This document shows, in pieces, positions 1-8,001 of a stretch of DNA of 64,000 nucleotides. The notes beneath the pieces were generated by a model, which was given only the letters and a program-made list of their open reading frames with translations, was not told where the DNA came from and did not search any database. The stretch is from Paenibacillus phytorum. Its GTDB lineage: Bacteria; Bacillota; Bacilli; Paenibacillales; NBRC-103111. Numbering within the stretch: the stretch's first letter is position 1; every line of letters starts with the position of its first letter. The position numbers were made by a program, and so were the translations under genes. The stretch covers positions 1-64,000 of the forward strand of contig NZ_WHOA01000190.1 of the NCBI RefSeq assembly GCF_013141715.1, in the 5' to 3' direction.

Positions 1-96
1 GGTTTGAATACAACAATTGTATTTCAGAGGTAGTACCCGTATCAAAGTGTGACGTATTACGCCTATCCGAAATTGATACTTTTATTTGAATCTTGA

Positions 97-141
97 AAAC
101 AACCTCCCAACGGGCCGTCTAGCCTTTGGGAGGTTGTTTTT
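97..141. terminator. Bidirectional rho-independent terminator
   Basis: Perfect stem AACAACCTCCCAA / TTGGGAGGTTGTT with a T-run on the plus strand and an A-run that becomes a T-run on the minus strand. It overlaps the end of the AraC remnant. Confidence 0.75.
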
Positions 142-200
142 GTCGATATTGCGTCGGCGTGATGCCGACCGCTTTCTTGAAGAGCATATAGAAATACCCA
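119..200 (-). pseudogene. C-terminal remnant of an AraC-family regulator
   Basis: Reading the minus strand, a frame ending at the TAG at 119-121 encodes GYFYMLFKKAVGITPTQYRQ and a short tail. This is the signature end of an AraC/XylS DNA-binding domain (second helix-turn-helix and its PTxYR tail). Upstream of about position 200 the frame loses similarity, so only some 20 diagnostic residues remain. The final codons run into a terminator hairpin. The next gene, on the opposite strand, is also AraC-like and also short, so this is probably a recombination scar. Only the family assignment is firm. Confidence 0.6.
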
Positions 201-258
201 GCGGGGGCGGATATTATTACGGTGTTCTTTTCGGAAAGCGTCCAAACCTTTTAGGCCG

Positions 259-942
259 TTGAGTCACTTGTCAGGAAGGTTTTTTGCTTACAATCACATT
301 TTTTTAATATCAATACCATTGACGATTACATGTAAGGAGCAGTTGACAAGATCAACATTGGAGGAGAATCGACGATACGTTGGGTTGGGAACGAACCTGT
401 TGCTCAATATTTCACCTGATGATCGCAGATTGCTGTTTGGGGTGATGTCTAAAGAGTTGGAAGTCACGCTCCGCCAACTGTTCATTTCTCAGAAGTACGA
501 TCTAAAGCGGTATACTGAGCTATGTTCCATCATCTATCGGGTGTTTAGTCTTATGATTCCTTTAGATGACTCTGACAAGCATAAACAAGGCAGAGAAAAT
601 TGGATTTCCAGAAGCGTCGATTACATGGATACCCACTATATGGAGAAAATTTCAGTACGAGATGTTGCGGATTATCTATCCGTTCATCGGGCATATTTCT
701 CCAAGCTATTTTCTGAGCAGATGGGGGTATCTCCTGTACACTATTTGCAAAAGCTGCGCATGAACAAAGCAGAGGAGCTGCTTAAATCGAGTTATACGAT
801 CAGTGAAATTTCGTTGATGCTCGGCTACTCTGATCCTTACGCCTTTACGCATGCTTTCCGTAATTATCATGGTACCCCTCCAGGAAATTGGCGGAGGTCA
901 ATGCACGGAGAAGTTAGAAAAGTGATTAGTGAGCAATTGTGA
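259..942 (+). CDS. AraC-family transcriptional regulator, probably 5'-truncated
   Basis: The 227-residue frame has a complete AraC/XylS DNA-binding domain at its C-terminus (about residues 115-215), with two helix-turn-helix units (ISVRDVADYLSVHRAYFSKLF and the ISEISLMLGYSDPYAFTHAFRNYHG region). Family members of this type are usually 270-300 residues with an N-terminal cupin sensor. Here the first 40 residues look like non-coding sequence, the start is a TTG and no ribosome site precedes it. I infer that the 5' part was lost, probably in the event that left the AraC remnant just upstream. The DNA-binding half could still be made. The ligand and target genes cannot be told from sequence. Confidence 0.6.
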   Translation: MSHLSGRFFAYNHIFLISIPLTITCKEQLTRSTLEENRRYVGLGTNLLLNISPDDRRLLFGVMSKELEVTLRQLFISQKYDLKRYTELCSIIYRVFSLMIPLDDSDKHKQGRENWISRSVDYMDTHYMEKISVRDVADYLSVHRAYFSKLFSEQMGVSPVHYLQKLRMNKAEELLKSSYTISEISLMLGYSDPYAFTHAFRNYHGTPPGNWRRSMHGEVRKVISEQL

Positions 943-1075
943 GAGAAGGGACAGGTGCGAGTTTCGCATCTTGTCCCTTCTTTTTTAACTGCTGGTGAGA
1001 ATGGGCTACTTGTTTGAGGATGACTTCGATTTGTTCCAGTGTCTCGGTTCCAAGCTCAACATCATCGGCTTTCAC
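926..1075 (-). CDS. Possible 49-residue small ORF downstream of the AraC regulator
   Basis: On the minus strand a GTG-initiated frame begins a few bases after the stop of the AraC gene at 1078. It reads VKADDVELGTETLEQIEVILKQVA and onward, a helical, protein-like composition. No Shine-Dalgarno is visible, so expression would need translational coupling. Its 3' half runs through the terminator hairpin and into the end of the opposing AraC gene. I recognise no family. It may equally be chance coding in a short gap. Confidence 0.2.
   Translation of the reverse strand: MKADDVELGTETLEQIEVILKQVAHSHQQLKKKGQDAKLAPVPSLTIAH
944..986 (+). terminator. Rho-independent terminator
   Basis: Long stem GAAGGGACAGGTGCGA / TCGCATCTTGTCCCTTC with a tiny loop followed by TTTTTT, directly after the AraC stop codon. 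Confidence 0.85.
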
Positions 1076-1077
1076 AC

Positions 1078-1923
1078 TTAAGTAACCGCCGATTGCCGAT
1101 AGCGAAGAGGTGTTGTTTTGGTCATTTGACGGAAGACACGTCCGAACTGCACAAGTGAACCGAAGCCTACCTGCTCAGCGATCAAAATCACTTTTAGTTT
1201 CGTAGTTGTCAGCAGTCGCTGCGCTTCTTGCACACGAACGAGATTCACATATTCAACAAGTGAAAATCCAGTGATTTCCTTGAACATACGGCTTAAATAG
1301 GCCGGGCTGATTTCGAATCGCTCAGACAGCTCTTCCAGACGGATTGGTTCAGGATAATGAATATTGATAAATCTCACGATGGTGGAAATTTTCCGATGCA
1401 GAGGTGAAACGTGTTCGGGAGATGTGGACGGATGCATAAGGACGAAACGTGCCGTGAATAGCAGAAGCTCGGTTAAATATTGCCGCAATGCGAAAGTTTG
1501 CCCAAGCTGCGGCTCTTTCGCTTCATGAATCAATTTACCAAGAATGTCTTCGACCAACCGGCGAGTAGGCAAATCCAGTCGCAAAACGGGTGTAGCATAC
1601 GTGAAAGCATCGAGAAGAAATGGAGCATCCTCTTTGATATTCGCTAAAAAGCTATCATCGAAATTAATCACTACACGTGCATGTCCTAAGTTGTCCGAGT
1701 CTGATGTCGCATGAAGCTCACGCCGATTAATGAGCACAAGGTCTCCAGGAAGAATGAGATACGAACGATCACGAATGAAGTACATACGCTCACCTTCATA
1801 CAAATAGTAAAGCTCGTACATGTCATGCATGTGTTGAGTCCTCTCGAAAGAACCAGAACGATGAATATGTTGGATATAAAATGGGCCTTCTTCTTCATTG
1901 CCGAGGGTGACAGTTCGTGACAT
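1078..1923 (-). CDS. AraC-family regulator with N-terminal cupin sensor
   Basis: A full-length 281-residue AraC/XylS regulator. The N-terminal half (about 15-100) is a cupin-like sugar-sensing domain with an HMHDMYELYYL histidine motif. The C-terminal 100 residues hold the two helix-turn-helix units (IRLEELSERFEISPAYLSRMF and the VILIAEQVGFGSLVQFGRVFR stretch). AAGGAG lies at good spacing before the ATG. It is divergent from uxaE across about 175 bp, the usual arrangement for a local activator, so control of hexuronate use is a reasonable inference. The inducer is unknown. Confidence 0.9.
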   Translation of the reverse strand: MSRTVTLGNEEEGPFYIQHIHRSGSFERTQHMHDMYELYYLYEGERMYFIRDRSYLILPGDLVLINRRELHATSDSDNLGHARVVINFDDSFLANIKEDAPFLLDAFTYATPVLRLDLPTRRLVEDILGKLIHEAKEPQLGQTFALRQYLTELLLFTARFVLMHPSTSPEHVSPLHRKISTIVRFINIHYPEPIRLEELSERFEISPAYLSRMFKEITGFSLVEYVNLVRVQEAQRLLTTTKLKVILIAEQVGFGSLVQFGRVFRQMTKTTPLRYRQSAVT

Positions 1924-1958
1924 AGGTAGGACTCCTTTGGTTCTCTATGATTATTTGA

Positions 1959-1964
1959 AGTATA
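1959..1964 (-). promoter_or_regulatory. Extended -10 promoter of the AraC gene
   Basis: Minus-strand TGC-TATACT, an extended -10 element about 40 bp upstream of the AraC start. No convincing -35 box is present, which suits an extended -10 promoter. Confidence 0.4.
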
Positions 1965-2064
1965 GCATGGTTTTTGTGAAAAATATGAATAGTTTTAACG
2001 AAAAATAAGAAGAGATGATGAGAAAATTTTCGTACCTTGCGATATGATTAAGCCATGAGAAATG

Positions 2065-2078
2065 AGTAAACGCTTGCA
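2065..2078 (+). promoter_or_regulatory. cre-like site upstream of uxaE
   Basis: AGTAAACGCTTGCA matches the CcpA operator consensus TGWAANCGNTNWCA except at the first and an inner position. It lies just upstream of the ribosome site of uxaE and downstream of a TATGAT -10-like hexamer at 2043-2048. A CcpA roadblock there would give glucose repression. Inferred from the match alone. Confidence 0.5.
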
Positions 2079-2099
2079 AAACAAGGGAGGATTTACACA

Positions 2100-3584
2100 G
2101 TGAAACAGCTTATCGAAGCTATTAAATCAGGAAATATAACGACATTTTCTTCACCGGATGTGAAAGTGTATGTATCATCCTATACGCAAGTAGGTAACAC
2201 TTCCCTTCTAATGGTGCGAACAGCGGCAGGTAAGAAGCTTATCGTTACAGGCGAGGGAGAACTATACGACCAACTCATTGGGGAAAACGTGGACGGAGGC
2301 AAAGTGGCTTCGTTATCTCACGAAAATCGTCTGACGCTTAACCAGTTCCTTCCATATACGGCTCCACAGGCATTTGGTACACAAGTAGCTACAATGGGTT
2401 TAGGGGATCGACTTGGGATTGCAAGCCCTGGACATATTCAAACGATTCGCGGCAAAGACATTCGCCCTGTACTTGCACAGCAAAGTATTCGTGAACTCGC
2501 GCTAACAGGTCGAACATATGAGGATGTTTTGGACGCGGCTGCTTATGCTGTATTCCAAGAGGGATATAAAGATGGGTATGGCGCAGACGGAGATCATTTG
2601 AAGAAAGAAGAAGACATCGAGTATGCGCTGCGTCTTGGTTTTACGATGCTGACACTGGATTGCTCGGAAAATATCGACAATACCATTGAATCCAAGTCTG
2701 AAGCAGAAATCGCTGCAAAATATGAACAGCTGCCAGCTAGCTTGCGCAATCATTATGAAAAGCGTTACCTAGAGACAGCAGCTAATGTTCCTGGAGCAAC
2801 GCTTAACTATACACGTCAAGCTTTACAGAAAGATGTCCTGATCTACGACGCAGCGATTAATTTCATGGAAGCTATCTTCCGTAAGTATATCGCGACGCTT
2901 GATCGCGCTGTTGATTTTGAAATCTCTATCGATGAAACGGCTACGCCGACATCACCAGAAGCACACTACTTGGTAGCTAACGAGCTTCGCGATCGCGGGG
3001 TTACAATTTTCAGTATGGCACCGCGCTTCTGTGGTGAATTCCAGAAAGGAATTGACTATATCGGCGATATCGCTCAGTTTGAACGTGAATTAGCTAGCCA
3101 TGCCGCGATTGCTGTGCATTTCGAATACAAGCTTAGTATTCATTCCGGCAGCGATAAATTCAGCGTATTCCCGCTCATCGGACAGTACACGAACGGCCTA
3201 TTCCATATCAAAACAGCAGGAACGAACTGGCTCGAAGCGGTACGCGTCGTAGCGAAGGTTAATCCCTCTCTATACCGCCGCATGCATCAGTATGCGCTTG
3301 ATCATTTCGGTGAGGCTACAGCTTATTATCATGTGACAACTGACATTAACGCTATCGTCCCATTGGGGGAAGTGAGCGATGCTGATCTACCGGATTATAT
3401 GGAAGAAAATAATGCTCGCCAACTGCTGCACATCACGTATGGCTTGCTACTTCAATCGAAGAATGCCGATGGCAGCAAACAATTTGCGGACGAATTCTTC
3501 CAGACGTTAGCTGAACAAGAAGATGCCTTTGCTGAAGGGCTTCGCTATCATATTGGCAGACATTTAGAGCTGCTAGGTAAATAA
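2100..3584 (+). CDS. uxaE: Tagaturonate epimerase family protein
   Basis: The 494-residue product matches the UxaE/tagaturonate epimerase family along its length. Known members interconvert D-tagaturonate and D-fructuronate in galacturonate catabolism, a one-step bypass of the UxaB/UxuB route. The start is a GTG at 2100 preceded by AAGGGAGG. The charged TIM-barrel-like core includes LGFTMLTLDCSEN, FEISIDET and the region ending AIAVHFEYKLSIHSGSDKF, whose acidic and histidine residues are plausible metal ligands. The length fits the family. No other uronate gene lies in the window. The divergent AraC gene and the cre-like site suggest substrate induction and glucose repression. Confidence 0.8.
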   Translation: MKQLIEAIKSGNITTFSSPDVKVYVSSYTQVGNTSLLMVRTAAGKKLIVTGEGELYDQLIGENVDGGKVASLSHENRLTLNQFLPYTAPQAFGTQVATMGLGDRLGIASPGHIQTIRGKDIRPVLAQQSIRELALTGRTYEDVLDAAAYAVFQEGYKDGYGADGDHLKKEEDIEYALRLGFTMLTLDCSENIDNTIESKSEAEIAAKYEQLPASLRNHYEKRYLETAANVPGATLNYTRQALQKDVLIYDAAINFMEAIFRKYIATLDRAVDFEISIDETATPTSPEAHYLVANELRDRGVTIFSMAPRFCGEFQKGIDYIGDIAQFERELASHAAIAVHFEYKLSIHSGSDKFSVFPLIGQYTNGLFHIKTAGTNWLEAVRVVAKVNPSLYRRMHQYALDHFGEATAYYHVTTDINAIVPLGEVSDADLPDYMEENNARQLLHITYGLLLQSKNADGSKQFADEFFQTLAEQEDAFAEGLRYHIGRHLELLGK

Positions 3585-3590
3585 TTATAG

Positions 3591-3624
3591 AGTCGATCTC
3601 CAGATGAGGAGGTCGGCTTTTTAT
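3591..3624 (+). terminator. Rho-independent terminator after uxaE
   Basis: AGTCGATCTCC / GGAGGTCGGCT stem with two G-T wobbles, then a T-run. Confidence 0.7.
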
Positions 3625-3752
3625 TTGGTGAGTTGTTAGGGGAGATGCCGTTAATCGGAGTGAGACATATTCGTCCATCGCTTGTAGACCCGTAAGGATT
3701 TAAGTATGATTAAACAAGTGAGTGTTAGACAGTAAGATAGTGAGGTAGCTGC

Positions 3753-5153
3753 ATGCAAAAGAGATTAAGCCGCAAACATTTTCGGGTTCGGCTGGAAGAT
3801 ATGATTGTTACGCTGCGTCAAGAAATCTTGTCTGGTAAAGCGGCTATCGGCAGCTACTTGCCTTCCGAAAGTGATCTGGAAAAGCGATTCGAGCTCAGCA
3901 ATGCATCCGTTCGCAATGGTCTGAAAGTTCTCGTAGAGGAAGGATTTATTGAGAAAATTGCCAGGGTAGGAAATAGGATAACAAGTCCCTCTTCCGAACA
4001 AAAGACGGTTATCAAATTTGGTTATGTCCATTCATTTGCTGGACTTGTCGAGATGGAAGAACTGCTGGAAGAGTTCGCTAAGCAATACCCGCATATCGTT
4101 GTCCATCCGATAGAACTGCCTTCGGGCAGCTACTCCAAGTCTTTGAAGCAATATATGGAAGCGGAGCTCCTCGATTGTGTAATGATTAATAATAATAATT
4201 TTCAGGATTTCGTGGAAAATGACTGTACCCATTTATTGGAGCCGATTGAGCAAATGGATGATTTGTATCCGTTTTTGACGGAACCGTTTCAACAAGGAGG
4301 TCACACGCTCGTTCGGCCATTTAATTATTCGCCTGTCGTTTTGTGCTATAACAAAAAGCATTTCGAACAGTCTCAAGTTCCACTGCCGGATAGCAGTTGG
4401 GCATGGCGTGATCTTTTTACATATGGTCAACAATTATCTGTGAAGAATGAACGGTTTGGCTTTTATTTTTATTTGCCCTCCCGTAACCGCTGGCCGATCT
4501 TCATGCTGCAGAGTGGAACAAGCTTTCAAACCGATGATAGCGGAAACTACCGATTGCATGGAAGCAAGATCATAGAAAGCTTAGAAGCATGCAGAGATCT
4601 GCTAGATGTATTTCCAAGAATTCTTTCGGAAAGCAATGCCGATGCGGAAGCGCTTTTTCTGGAAGAAAAAGTTTCGGTTATTATGACAACCTATTTTTTC
4701 TTAAATCAGCTGCGAGATTCTAACATTTCCTTTGAGGTCTCCCCATTGCCGGGTTTGCAGGATTCGAGTACGCTGCTCATTATTAATGGGCTAGCTGTTA
4801 ACAGCCGTTCTTCTAACAAAGAGGCAGCAAAGCTGTTGGTCGACTTTCTGACCACTTATGAGATTCAATTAATGCTTCGCCGCAAAACGTTGAATATTAC
4901 CGCTCACCGACGTGCCATGGAGTGGGAGGGGGAGGAGTCAGGGTATCGTCCGTCTAGATTCTTTTTATACAGGGAAATAGTCCCCACGTTTCGGCTAATT
5001 ACGGAATTGGGCCTCAGCAATTACCAATTAAAAAGCATCCAGCGTGATATTATGTTATTTTTATCGGGTCTGCAAAATAGTGCAGCGCTTAGCTCCAGAT
5101 TGGAACAATTGTTGATCGAAGCTAAAGAAAGCAACATCATTCATTCTTCCTAA
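3753..5153 (+). CDS. GntR-type DNA-binding domain fused to a solute-binding-protein domain
   Basis: A 466-residue regulator-like protein. Residues 10-80 are a GntR winged helix (YLPSESDLEKRFELSNASVRNGLKVLVEEGFIEK). From about residue 88 to 400 it resembles an extracellular solute-binding protein of the sugar ABC type (IKFGYVHSFAGLVEMEELLEEFAKQYPHI, later FEVSPLPGLQD and a repeated helix-rich C-terminal lobe). There is no signal peptide, so it should act in the cytoplasm as a sugar-responsive repressor, much as LacI proteins use a periplasmic-binding fold. The downstream esterase and lipoprotein genes are the likely targets. The ligand is unknown. Confidence 0.8.
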   Translation: MQKRLSRKHFRVRLEDMIVTLRQEILSGKAAIGSYLPSESDLEKRFELSNASVRNGLKVLVEEGFIEKIARVGNRITSPSSEQKTVIKFGYVHSFAGLVEMEELLEEFAKQYPHIVVHPIELPSGSYSKSLKQYMEAELLDCVMINNNNFQDFVENDCTHLLEPIEQMDDLYPFLTEPFQQGGHTLVRPFNYSPVVLCYNKKHFEQSQVPLPDSSWAWRDLFTYGQQLSVKNERFGFYFYLPSRNRWPIFMLQSGTSFQTDDSGNYRLHGSKIIESLEACRDLLDVFPRILSESNADAEALFLEEKVSVIMTTYFFLNQLRDSNISFEVSPLPGLQDSSTLLIINGLAVNSRSSNKEAAKLLVDFLTTYEIQLMLRRKTLNITAHRRAMEWEGEESGYRPSRFFLYREIVPTFRLITELGLSNYQLKSIQRDIMLFLSGLQNSAALSSRLEQLLIEAKESNIIHSS

Positions 5154-5173
5154 GGGTTTTCATAGGTGAACAC

Positions 5174-5212
5174 AGGTGCAGGCTCATCCAAAGAGCTTGT
5201 ACTTTTTTTATT
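5174..5212 (+). terminator. Rho-independent terminator
   Basis: AGGTGCAGGCTC / GAGCTTGTACTT stem with wobble pairs followed by T7, after the GntR-fusion gene. Confidence 0.7.
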
Positions 5213-5254
5213 TCCACCCCATAAAATCACAAGTCGAACCAAAGAAAACCATAT

Positions 5255-5268
5255 TGGCTGCGCTTACA
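5255..5268 (+). promoter_or_regulatory. Weak cre-like site before the esterase cluster
   Basis: The minus strand of this 14-mer is TGTAAGCGCAGCCA, which shares the TGTAA-N-CG core and terminal CA of CcpA operators but has two mismatches. It lies about 75 bp upstream of the SGNH hydrolase start. Confidence 0.3.
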
Positions 5269-5340
5269 TTGATGATATCATAAATATATGAGTTAGATAC
5301 GAGTCAGAAACAAAGTGAAATGATAGGCGGGGTGACTAAC

Positions 5341-6402
5341 ATGCAGCATAATGGTGTTTATTTTCACAATGTCACGGAACTTGAACAGCTGCCATACCTG
5401 CCAGGACTTCGATTACACCGGTTTCCGAAGCAGGTTCGTCACAGTTTAACGGAGAAGGGCAGAACGAAGGCGGTGCAGTCGAACGGCTGCGAGCTTCGAT
5501 TTGTTACAGAAGCGAAGTATGTACAAGTGGTGCTGGCTTCGCAGGAAACGAACGGTAAAGTGCTGGTGTTTAAAGGTGATTTTTTCCATTCTTCTCATCA
5601 GTTAGAGGCGGGGGTTGCAACAACCATCCAGTTGGAAGAGCCTGAAAGGTTTGCTCAAGTAATCCCGGAGAAACTGAACAATAGGGCGTTCTCTTCTAAT
5701 GTTTGGCGCATTTTCTTTGAACGGTTTAGCGCTGTATTCTATGATATTGATGCGTTCGGGTTTGAAGTGAGGCCTCCTCATAAGCATGAGATGCCTCAGT
5801 TGACACTTCTAGCTTACGGCTCATCGATAACGCAAGGGGCAGGAGCTTTAAGCCATTACAACGGCTATATACAGCAAGCTGCCCGACGTCTAGAAATTGA
5901 TGCATGTAACTTGGGACTTAGCGGATCCTGCTTTTGCGAAAAAGAGTTGTCAGATCATATTGCGGAACGCAATGACTGGGATATGGTCTATCTTGAGATC
6001 GGTGTCAACATGCGAGCGGTAGTTTCTACGGAGGAATTTGAACAACGCTCATCTTATTTACTGGACAGTATCATTGAACGGCATCCTGAGAAGCCTGTAT
6101 TTCTGACCTATATTTATCCAAATCGGGCTACGTATTTCAGTGATTATAACCATGATTACAGCGAGGCTGAAAGACGCTATAACGAAATCTTAGCGCAATA
6201 TACGGCAAATAGAAGCCACCCTTTCCTGCACTTGTTGGACGGGAGTAAGATCGTGGATGACTTTACTTCACTTACTAGCGATCTCATTCATCCTTCTGAT
6301 TATGGCCATATTCGAATGGGGGAGAAGTTGGCAGGTTTCATGCTTCCAACTGTAAATAAGCTGCGAGAACGGCAAGTGAAACATGGAGTTATTTCCAAAT
6401 AG
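5341..6402 (+). CDS. SGNH/GDSL-family carbohydrate esterase
   Basis: This is a two-domain SGNH hydrolase of about 353 residues. Residues 1-150 form a beta-rich N-terminal domain; the rest is the SGNH fold. Block I is GSSITQG (catalytic Ser162), block II contains LGLSGSC, block III is GVNM and block V is DLIHPSDYGH (Asp314, His317). This arrangement matches acetyl-xylan/carbohydrate esterases such as Axe2-like enzymes. It has no signal peptide, so it probably deacetylates imported oligosaccharides in the cytoplasm. The ATG at 5341 is preferred over one 21 bp upstream because GGCGGGGTG precedes it. The lipoprotein gene follows after 12 bp, so they form an operon. Confidence 0.8.
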   Translation: MQHNGVYFHNVTELEQLPYLPGLRLHRFPKQVRHSLTEKGRTKAVQSNGCELRFVTEAKYVQVVLASQETNGKVLVFKGDFFHSSHQLEAGVATTIQLEEPERFAQVIPEKLNNRAFSSNVWRIFFERFSAVFYDIDAFGFEVRPPHKHEMPQLTLLAYGSSITQGAGALSHYNGYIQQAARRLEIDACNLGLSGSCFCEKELSDHIAERNDWDMVYLEIGVNMRAVVSTEEFEQRSSYLLDSIIERHPEKPVFLTYIYPNRATYFSDYNHDYSEAERRYNEILAQYTANRSHPFLHLLDGSKIVDDFTSLTSDLIHPSDYGHIRMGEKLAGFMLPTVNKLRERQVKHGVISK

Positions 6403-6414
6403 GAGGAGATTGAT

Positions 6415-7977
6415 ATGAGAAAGAAGTGGCTTTTATCCATAATCAGTGCATCTTTGCTTGCCGCAACCGCAGCAGGATGCTCGCAGGCAGGGAAACAGGA
6501 AACAGCAACTGCAGGCAAGCCTGAAGGTGGGAAGGCGGCCTTCTCGATATCCTTCCGGTCCGGGAATATTTCGTATGCGGAAAATCACCCGAACATTAAC
6601 GAAGAGAAATGGGTAAAGAAGCTGGAGGAGCTAACGAATACAGATTTGGACATCCGCTTAATGTCTCACAAAGAATTCGATCAAAAGATGATCCAGATGT
6701 TCGCCATCCATGATATACCCGATGTTGTTCAGGCGAGCTCGGGCTTGACGAATCCGCAATTGGCAGGGTCGGTGCAGGCTGGTGTATTTCTACCTTTAAA
6801 CGATTTATTAGAAAAGCACGGTAAGAACCTTTTGAAAAAAATACCGAAAGAAGCATGGGAAAAAGAAACGGACGCCAAAGGGAATATCTACGCGATACCA
6901 GAGTGGTTATCGAATCCGTCCAGAAGAGCGACTTGGATCCGTACAGATTTATTAGAAAAAACAGGCCTGCCAGAGCCCAAAACGGTTGATGATTACCTCA
7001 ACGTTATGCGTGCGTTCAAGAAGCTAGGTGTTGAGAATCCATATATGGGACGAGAAGATTTCGTGTATGCGGATGCTTTCTTCGGGGCTTATGATGTTTT
7101 CGGTAACTTCTTTATGAAGCAGGGCGATCAAATCGTTCCTAAGTTCTTTAACGTAGAAAATATGCAAAAGGCCATTCAAACCTATAAAACGATGGTGGAT
7201 GAAGGCTTGATGAATAAAGAGTTTGAAACCATCAATCCGACCAAGTTCAAAAACGATATTTTAGCCGGAAAAGCAGGGATATGGAACATGAATGCCAACT
7301 TGTTGATTCAATGGGATCAGCAGTTGAGAGAAAACGTGGCAACCGGGAAGATGAAATTGATTTCATCTCCAACTGGACCTGACGGCAAGGGCGGATTGCG
7401 GCTTGTCGGTAACGTGACTAGAGCTTATTTGATTAATAAAAGTGCAAAGGATCCAGCGGCTATCATTAAATTTTTCGATTGGATGGTTAGTGACGAGGCG
7501 GAGAAATTTTTTACCTTTGGTATTAAAGGTGAGAATTACACGGAAGAGAATGGCAAACTCAATTATAAAGCGCCAACGAACGCTAAGGATGTAGATGAGG
7601 AGACTTATAGACAAATATTACTCTGGTTAGTTCAGGATACGACTTATAACAAAGGAACTTTGAGTCTTACGCCTGAGGGGCAAGGTCTGATGAAACTGTA
7701 TGATACGGTATTGGCCAAAGAAGGACGTGACGGTATCCAGTTTGATCCGCAGCTGAAGGGATATTTGAAGAATCCTGATCTTGCGCCAACGGGAGATAAG
7801 CTTCCGCCTGTTATTCTCACTCATGTTTTGAAAATGGTTTATGGAAAGGAACCGATCTCGGACTATCCGAAAGTTTTAGAAGAGTGGAAGCAAAAAGGCG
7901 GCAATGATGTCATCAAAGAAGCTACGGAAAGATTTAACAAAAATGATGGCGTTAATCTATCGAGAACGAAGAACTGA
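6415..7977 (+). CDS. Extracellular solute-binding lipoprotein (ABC type), orphan
   Basis: A 520-residue lipoprotein. Its signal peptide ends in a lipobox (TAAGC at residues 18-22), and the mature part is a family 1 solute-binding protein of the large Paenibacillus type (the LipO/YtcQ-like oligosaccharide binders). AGGAGG stands before the ATG. No permease or ATPase gene lies nearby, so it must share a transporter encoded elsewhere. It sits between an esterase and a secreted esterase, which suggests that its ligand is an acylated plant or microbial oligosaccharide. Confidence 0.85.
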   Translation: MRKKWLLSIISASLLAATAAGCSQAGKQETATAGKPEGGKAAFSISFRSGNISYAENHPNINEEKWVKKLEELTNTDLDIRLMSHKEFDQKMIQMFAIHDIPDVVQASSGLTNPQLAGSVQAGVFLPLNDLLEKHGKNLLKKIPKEAWEKETDAKGNIYAIPEWLSNPSRRATWIRTDLLEKTGLPEPKTVDDYLNVMRAFKKLGVENPYMGREDFVYADAFFGAYDVFGNFFMKQGDQIVPKFFNVENMQKAIQTYKTMVDEGLMNKEFETINPTKFKNDILAGKAGIWNMNANLLIQWDQQLRENVATGKMKLISSPTGPDGKGGLRLVGNVTRAYLINKSAKDPAAIIKFFDWMVSDEAEKFFTFGIKGENYTEENGKLNYKAPTNAKDVDEETYRQILLWLVQDTTYNKGTLSLTPEGQGLMKLYDTVLAKEGRDGIQFDPQLKGYLKNPDLAPTGDKLPPVILTHVLKMVYGKEPISDYPKVLEEWKQKGGNDVIKEATERFNKNDGVNLSRTKN

Positions 7978-8001
7978 TAACTAGGAAAGCGAGGGAGATA
8001 A

